Shown: piece by piece, positions 59,869 through 64,000 of the stretch
Layout: each line of letters starts with the position of its first letter
Position numbering within the stretch: position 1 is the first letter of the stretch
Assembly (NCBI GenBank): GCA_017408405.1
Contig: JAFQUP010000151.1
Span: forward strand, 50,224-114,223
Length of the DNA stretch: 64,000 nucleotides
Direction: 5' to 3'
Source: Thermoguttaceae bacterium
Lineage (GTDB): Bacteria > Planctomycetota > Planctomycetia > Pirellulales > Thermoguttaceae
Translations under genes and position numbers: made by a program
The notes under the pieces: model-generated
Told to the model about the DNA's origin: nothing
Database searches by the model: none
The model's input: only the letters and a program-made list of their open reading frames with translations

Positions 59869-62784
59869 ATGAAACACTTTCTTCGGAAAAACAGAACCGA
59901 AAAGCATTCACTTTTGATTTTGGGAGCACTCTGCCTGTTACTCTGCGCAGGCACCGCGCCCTGCTCGATTTCCCATTCATCCAACTACCCGGGAACCGCC
60001 AATCTTCCAGCTGGAAATTCTGTTCCCTCTTTTAACGAAACGGCTGAACCATCCTCCTCGCCGTACCGGGCTCCTGCCCCCTCATCCATGGCGGAAAACA
60101 GATCCGCGTTTTCTTCCCAAAACCATTCTCATTCTCTCGGCATTTCGGAAGCGGCGCAGGCTGCGGCTCGTAAAGCGAATTCCGAAAAAAAGAAGGACTC
60201 TGATTCTTATTCCGGAACTACGAAGGATTCAAGTTCCACCATGATCGTACCCGCTCTGGAATCAGGGGGATCCACCTGGTCCTCAATGGATCTGATTCTT
60301 GGCCCTAAAAATGTTATTGCCCGGCCTGGTTCTGAGGTCATTTTAACCGCCGGTGTCCGCGATCGTTCCGGTTATCTCAGGACAAATCAGAAAATCGACT
60401 GGAATATTTCTCCGGAAAGTGTCGGGCATTTTTCAAAAATTCAAAATCATGAATTCACGAACTTTTTCGTGCTTGATTTTGTCAAACCCCAAATACTTTC
60501 CGATACGCGGGCAGTCACGACGACTTCACGCTCTGAAATCATTCTGAATCGCGGTACCCCAACTCCGAATGATGACATCGCGGTTCGACGCGGTGAATCA
60601 TGGATCTCCGTCACCTCACCAAGAGAAGGCGTTACCTTGGTCTCCGCAATCGCTCCAAATATCGACAATCCTCAAAATAAAACGCAGACAGCGAGAATCA
60701 TTTGGGTTGACGCGGCGGTTAAACTCCCGGAATCCAAAGTTCTGGATTTCGGAAGTACGTACGCGCTGACGACAGCTCTGAGGCGTGTCAGCAACGAGCA
60801 GCCGCTGGAACGTTGGCGTGTTCGGTATGAAATCTGCGGAAATTCCTCCGCCGTTTTCGCGGACGGCAACAAAATGCTCGAAGTCTATTCAAACTCTCGT
60901 GGAGAGGCTCGGATTGAAATGCGCCAAACGATCGCGCGTCAGGAAGAAACGACTGTTTCCATTCAGATTATTCGTCCTGAGGATAATGATTTTCAGCAGC
61001 CAATCATCGTGCAGGATTCAAAACTTCACTTCCGATGGCAGCCAAATACGGTAAATATCGTGAAATCCATGCCTCGCGAAGCCTTCATTGGTTCCATTGT
61101 CCCTGCCATGATTACCGTTACGAATCTGACGGACAAACCCCTTCGGAATCTCCGTGTCGTGGATCTTCAGCAACCTGGACTAATTCTTAAGGGGGCGGTC
61201 CCTGAAGGAAAGGCTGAATTCGACGGACAGGAATGGCTCATTGAAACGCTCGACCCGTACTCCTCTTACTCCATTAACCTGAATTACCGGGTGGAACAGC
61301 CTGGCAACTACGTTTCTTACGCGCGGGTTCAGACACAAAAACTTGGAAATGACCTAAAAATCGAATGCTCCGCCGTCCTGTCCGCCGGAAACGACACTTC
61401 GCCTTACGCACCCCAAATGCCGAAAGCGCAAATTAACCAACCGGAAGCCGGAACCGTAAAAATCTCACCGGCAAATGACCCCATTTCTCCTGACGCGGAT
61501 GACTTCAGCGGCGAGACAAAACCGCTGCCGCCGCCTAAACTCCCGGAACATGAAGTTTATGCGCCGCTGGATGAAAAAAAGCCCGCGCAAACGGATTCGA
61601 ATACGAATGATAACAAAAATACCGAAATACCACAAAATGACGGAAATAGTGTCTCTGAATCCCCTGATTCCCCTAAATCAAATGCTGAATCCATTTTAAA
61701 AAGCGGCGCGTTTGCTCCGGTTTTCCCGCCTGCGGACCCCAATGCCCAGATTGGACTGGAAATCAAAGCACCGGCCAGCCTAAAAACTGGCTCTGAATTT
61801 AATGTTAAATTCATTCTTAGTAATCGGACTCATCTGGATCTTCATGATGTGGGAATTCAGGTCTCAAATTCGCGGGGTATCATGAATAAAGATAAACTGG
61901 ACTCCTATTTTATCGAAAGAAATATCCGTAAATTCAAAAGCAAAGATAAAATTACGATCGGAAGTTCCTTCAGCGCGATTCATCCCGGCGAGCAGATGAT
62001 TGAAGTCAAACTAATCCTTCCAAACGGAAAAGAATATCGGCAGGAAGCTCGACTGAATATTCTTGAGGCTGATGATTCAGAAAAATCAATTTCTTCTCCT
62101 GATTCCCAGCCCTCAAATACCCCGGCTCCGGAACTTGATTCTGAAACCAAAACCGCTCCGGCTCCGGAACTTGATTCCGAAATCCAAACCGCTCCGGCTC
62201 CGGAACTTGATTCCGAAATCCAAACCGCTCCGGCTCCGGAACTTGATTCCGAAATCCAAACCGCTCCGGCTCCGGAACTTGATTCCAAAATCCAAGCCGC
62301 TCCAGCTCCGGAACTTGATTCCGAAATCCAAACCGCCCCGGCTCTGGAAGATTCTCAGGTCACCGTCGGAACAGTCATCGACTCCGGAGATCCTGAAAAT
62401 GATCCTTCATTCACGATTAGCGTCAAAGAATCACGAGAATCCATTTTCGTTGGAGAAACTTTTACTTATGTTCTGGAACTCATCAATACCGCGAATATTC
62501 CCGCGAAACAACTGGAAATACTTTTCGCGGTCTCACCAGAAAACGCGCTGATTCAAAAAGACTCCGTCGCGGGACCAGTCCAGGCTGAAGTCGACCTCAA
62601 AACGGGTTTTATTAAATACGCGCCGATTCCAGAAATTGCTCCCGGTCAATCGATTACCTGCCGGGTGAGAGTCAATGCCCTCAAGGCCGGAGTTTTCCAA
62701 ACGCACGTAAAACTTTTAGAAAACGGCGTTCCCAAGTCCCAAAAGACTCATGAAACGACCATTTGCATGAAAAAAACGAAGTAA
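59869..62784 (+). CDS. Large exported protein with DUF11/CARDB-like beta domains and tandem repeat
   Basis: 971 residues from the ATG at 59869, eight bases after GGGAGG. The signal is 'LLILGALCLLLCAGTAPC', with Cys possibly a lipid site. A Ser/Asn-rich region runs to about 125, followed by beta-rich Ig-like domains. 'VIARPGSEVILTAGVRDRSG' and 'VPAMITVTNLTDKPLRNLRV' match DUF11/CARDB-type sequence ('IEVTNLTDKP' pattern). A third such domain follows a Pro/Asp-rich linker at 510-590. A tandem repeat of 12 residues (six units of the type PAPELDSEIQTA) lies at about 752-823. The C-terminal domain is again DUF11-like ('FVGETFTYVLELINTANIPAK'). Surface or adhesin-like role inferred. Confidence 0.8.
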   Translation: MKHFLRKNRTEKHSLLILGALCLLLCAGTAPCSISHSSNYPGTANLPAGNSVPSFNETAEPSSSPYRAPAPSSMAENRSAFSSQNHSHSLGISEAAQAAARKANSEKKKDSDSYSGTTKDSSSTMIVPALESGGSTWSSMDLILGPKNVIARPGSEVILTAGVRDRSGYLRTNQKIDWNISPESVGHFSKIQNHEFTNFFVLDFVKPQILSDTRAVTTTSRSEIILNRGTPTPNDDIAVRRGESWISVTSPREGVTLVSAIAPNIDNPQNKTQTARIIWVDAAVKLPESKVLDFGSTYALTTALRRVSNEQPLERWRVRYEICGNSSAVFADGNKMLEVYSNSRGEARIEMRQTIARQEETTVSIQIIRPEDNDFQQPIIVQDSKLHFRWQPNTVNIVKSMPREAFIGSIVPAMITVTNLTDKPLRNLRVVDLQQPGLILKGAVPEGKAEFDGQEWLIETLDPYSSYSINLNYRVEQPGNYVSYARVQTQKLGNDLKIECSAVLSAGNDTSPYAPQMPKAQINQPEAGTVKISPANDPISPDADDFSGETKPLPPPKLPEHEVYAPLDEKKPAQTDSNTNDNKNTEIPQNDGNSVSESPDSPKSNAESILKSGAFAPVFPPADPNAQIGLEIKAPASLKTGSEFNVKFILSNRTHLDLHDVGIQVSNSRGIMNKDKLDSYFIERNIRKFKSKDKITIGSSFSAIHPGEQMIEVKLILPNGKEYRQEARLNILEADDSEKSISSPDSQPSNTPAPELDSETKTAPAPELDSEIQTAPAPELDSEIQTAPAPELDSEIQTAPAPELDSKIQAAPAPELDSEIQTAPALEDSQVTVGTVIDSGDPENDPSFTISVKESRESIFVGETFTYVLELINTANIPAKQLEILFAVSPENALIQKDSVAGPVQAEVDLKTGFIKYAPIPEIAPGQSITCRVRVNALKAGVFQTHVKLLENGVPKSQKTHETTICMKKTK
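62122..62337 (+). repeat. 36-bp tandem repeat, six copies, coding for PAPELDSEIQTA
   Basis: Six adjacent 36-bp units inside the large exported protein gene, each beginning CCGGCTCCGGAACTTGATTC (or a one- or two-base variant). The first and fifth units differ most, while the middle ones are nearly identical, which suggests recent slippage or unequal crossing-over. Confidence 0.95.
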
Positions 62785-62881
62785 CGGGTAACAAACGTTT
62801 TTCGTTCATTTTCTCTTACTTTACCAATTTTCCATCCATAATTTCATCATTTTCAAATCCTCAAAGTTAAAAGGAAAAACC

Positions 62882-64000
62882 ATGAAAAAAACTCACCTGA
62901 AAAAAATCTGGGCTGCTGGAGCGGCTCTGGCCCTAGCCCTACCCCTGGCCGTAGATACCTCCAGCCTCTTAGCTGCAGACGCGGCAGCATCTACCGTCTC
63001 AAACGTGCCAACCGTACTTTCCGCTCCTCTTCTTCCGGAAAATCTCCGTACTCTGACGGGAACCGAAGCTGACGGAGCTGCCGTAAAACGCAGCAATATG
63101 GTCTTCCAGTGGCTCCTGCCGCAGGTGATCGACGCCGAAAAGACCTGGCGTGCCAACTACGAAGCACTTCAGACGCCGGAACAGATCCGCGCCTACCAGA
63201 AACGCCTTCGCGCGGAATTTTTCAACGCGATCGGAAGTTTCCCCAACGACACGCCGCTGAACGCGAAGATCGTCGACACGATCCAGTACGACGGCTACGT
63301 CATGGAAAAGATCATCTACGAATCCCAGCCGAATCATTTCGTCACCGCCGTAATGTACCTGCCGGACGAAAAGAAATTCCCGAAACCGTGGAGCGGTGTC
63401 GTCATCACGTGCGGGCACAGCTTCAACGGGAAAGGTTCCGACGCCTACCAGCGTGCCGCGATTCTTCACGCGCTCAACGGCATCGCCGCTTTCCACGTTG
63501 ATCCAATCGACCAGGGTGAACGGATGCAGAACGTCGACATGAACACGAAAAAACCGCGCGTTGCCTGCGTTCAGGGCCACAACCAGATCGGCATCGGCTC
63601 CATCCTTCTCGGACGCAACGCCGCGACATTTGAACTTCACGACCTTTTCCGCGCTCTCGACTACCTCCAGACCCGCGACGACATCCGGCACGACAATCTG
63701 GGAATGACCGGAAACTCCGGCGGCGGTACGCAGACCTCCTACGCCATGGCACTGGATGACCGAATCAAGGTCGCGTGCTCCAACTGCTACACCTGCTCAC
63801 TCTACGGACTGAAGAAACGGAACGACACACAGGACGCAGAGCAAAACATTTTTGGACAAGGGGCTTTTGGAATGGACCATGCGGACTACTGCATGATGCG
63901 CGCTCCGCTTCCGACCTACCTCGGAACCGCCACGAAAGATTTCTTCCCGCTCGACATGGCGAAACAAAGTTTCAAAGATGCCCAGCGTATCTTCAAGATC
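62882..64000 (+). CDS. Secreted alpha/beta-hydrolase (esterase-like), partial at right edge
   Basis: At least 373 residues, open at the window end. A signal peptide is present ('KIWAAGAALALALPLAV', cleavage near 'LLAADA'). Hydrolase features are 'FPKPWSGVVITCGHSFNGKG', 'FHVDPIDQGERM' and the nucleophile elbow 'GNSGGGTQ' with Ser near residue 279. Planctomycete genomes carry many such proteins, often annotated as acetyl xylan esterase or dienelactone-hydrolase-like. A carbohydrate esterase or secreted lipase role is plausible. Codon use is notably GC-rich compared with the upstream gene, as in the GH50-like gene at 25383. Start: ATG at 62882, AAAGGAAAAAC upstream. Confidence 0.82.
   Translation, partial: MKKTHLKKIWAAGAALALALPLAVDTSSLLAADAAASTVSNVPTVLSAPLLPENLRTLTGTEADGAAVKRSNMVFQWLLPQVIDAEKTWRANYEALQTPEQIRAYQKRLRAEFFNAIGSFPNDTPLNAKIVDTIQYDGYVMEKIIYESQPNHFVTAVMYLPDEKKFPKPWSGVVITCGHSFNGKGSDAYQRAAILHALNGIAAFHVDPIDQGERMQNVDMNTKKPRVACVQGHNQIGIGSILLGRNAATFELHDLFRALDYLQTRDDIRHDNLGMTGNSGGGTQTSYAMALDDRIKVACSNCYTCSLYGLKKRNDTQDAEQNIFGQGAFGMDHADYCMMRAPLPTYLGTATKDFFPLDMAKQSFKDAQRIFKI

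Noticed and set aside
1..64000. CRISPR array, prophage or integron
   Set aside because: No regularly spaced direct repeats, integrase, transposase or phage structural genes were seen; the only regular repeat is inside a coding sequence (62122-62337).

Overview
The window looks like a chromosome segment from a planctomycete (Planctomycetota), probably a Pirellulales-type lineage of fairly low GC. The evidence is the planctomycete/verrucomicrobial-type bacterial microcompartment (BMC) locus, a DUF1207 protein, the J-like 'DPYHTWLGI' N-terminal domain, BatA/VWA proteins beside a very large AsmA-like protein, and a homocysteine methyltransferase-MTHFR fusion. Uronate isomerase, an agarase-like glycoside hydrolase, fuculose-phosphate-type aldolase and several secreted TIM-barrel or esterase-like proteins suggest use of algal or plant polysaccharides, or of host or dietary sugars. 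No phage, insertion sequence, rRNA or CRISPR array was seen.

Layout. 1-10.3 kb (minus strand): a GldF-GldG-like ABC permease running off the left edge, its ATPase, oligoendopeptidase F, an M16 peptidase paired with a CehA/McbA-like protein that seems to have lost its metal ligands, and a DUF1207 protein. 10.4-12.3 kb (plus): a receiver-only response regulator and a DUF3754 protein. 12.5-19.8 kb (plus): a compact BMC operon in the order PduL, BMC-H, BMC-H, acetate kinase, BMC-P, PduP-like aldehyde dehydrogenase, BMC-P, unknown protein, BMC-P, class II aldolase. 20-30 kb: a lipoprotein, UxaC, a Tat-exported protein, a CNNM-type membrane protein, a GH50-like hydrolase, an orphan PtuB-like HNH nuclease and a PPi-type phosphofructokinase. 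30.4-41.5 kb: envelope and unknown proteins, tRNA-Lys, RpiB, ATP sulfurylase, a thioredoxin lipoprotein, a PhoU-like protein and a thioredoxin-fold protein without cysteines. 41.5-50.2 kb: two BatA/VWA proteins and an AsmA-like protein. 50.2-59.5 kb (minus): a GltS-like symporter, hydroxyacyl-CoA dehydrogenase, a ROK kinase with a long C-terminal extension, a frameshifted epimerase, an inositol-monophosphatase-family enzyme, a VanZ-like protein and the methionine/folate fusion. 59.8-64 kb (plus): a large surface protein with a 12-residue tandem repeat, then a secreted alpha/beta hydrolase cut by the right edge.

How the BMC genes should work together: the aldolase splits fuculose- or rhamnulose-1-phosphate into DHAP and lactaldehyde. 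The PduP homologue makes lactyl-CoA inside the shell, PduL converts it to the acyl phosphate, and acetate kinase recovers ATP. The shell is built from two hexamer and three pentamer proteins. Encapsulation-like helices are visible at the N-termini of PduL, PduP and the unknown protein, and at the C-terminus of the aldolase.

The main unexplained non-coding signal is a family of intergenic elements of about 160 bp with imperfect terminal inverted repeats (at least six copies, plus a short palindromic derivative). Some of them end exactly at the stop codon of a neighbouring gene.
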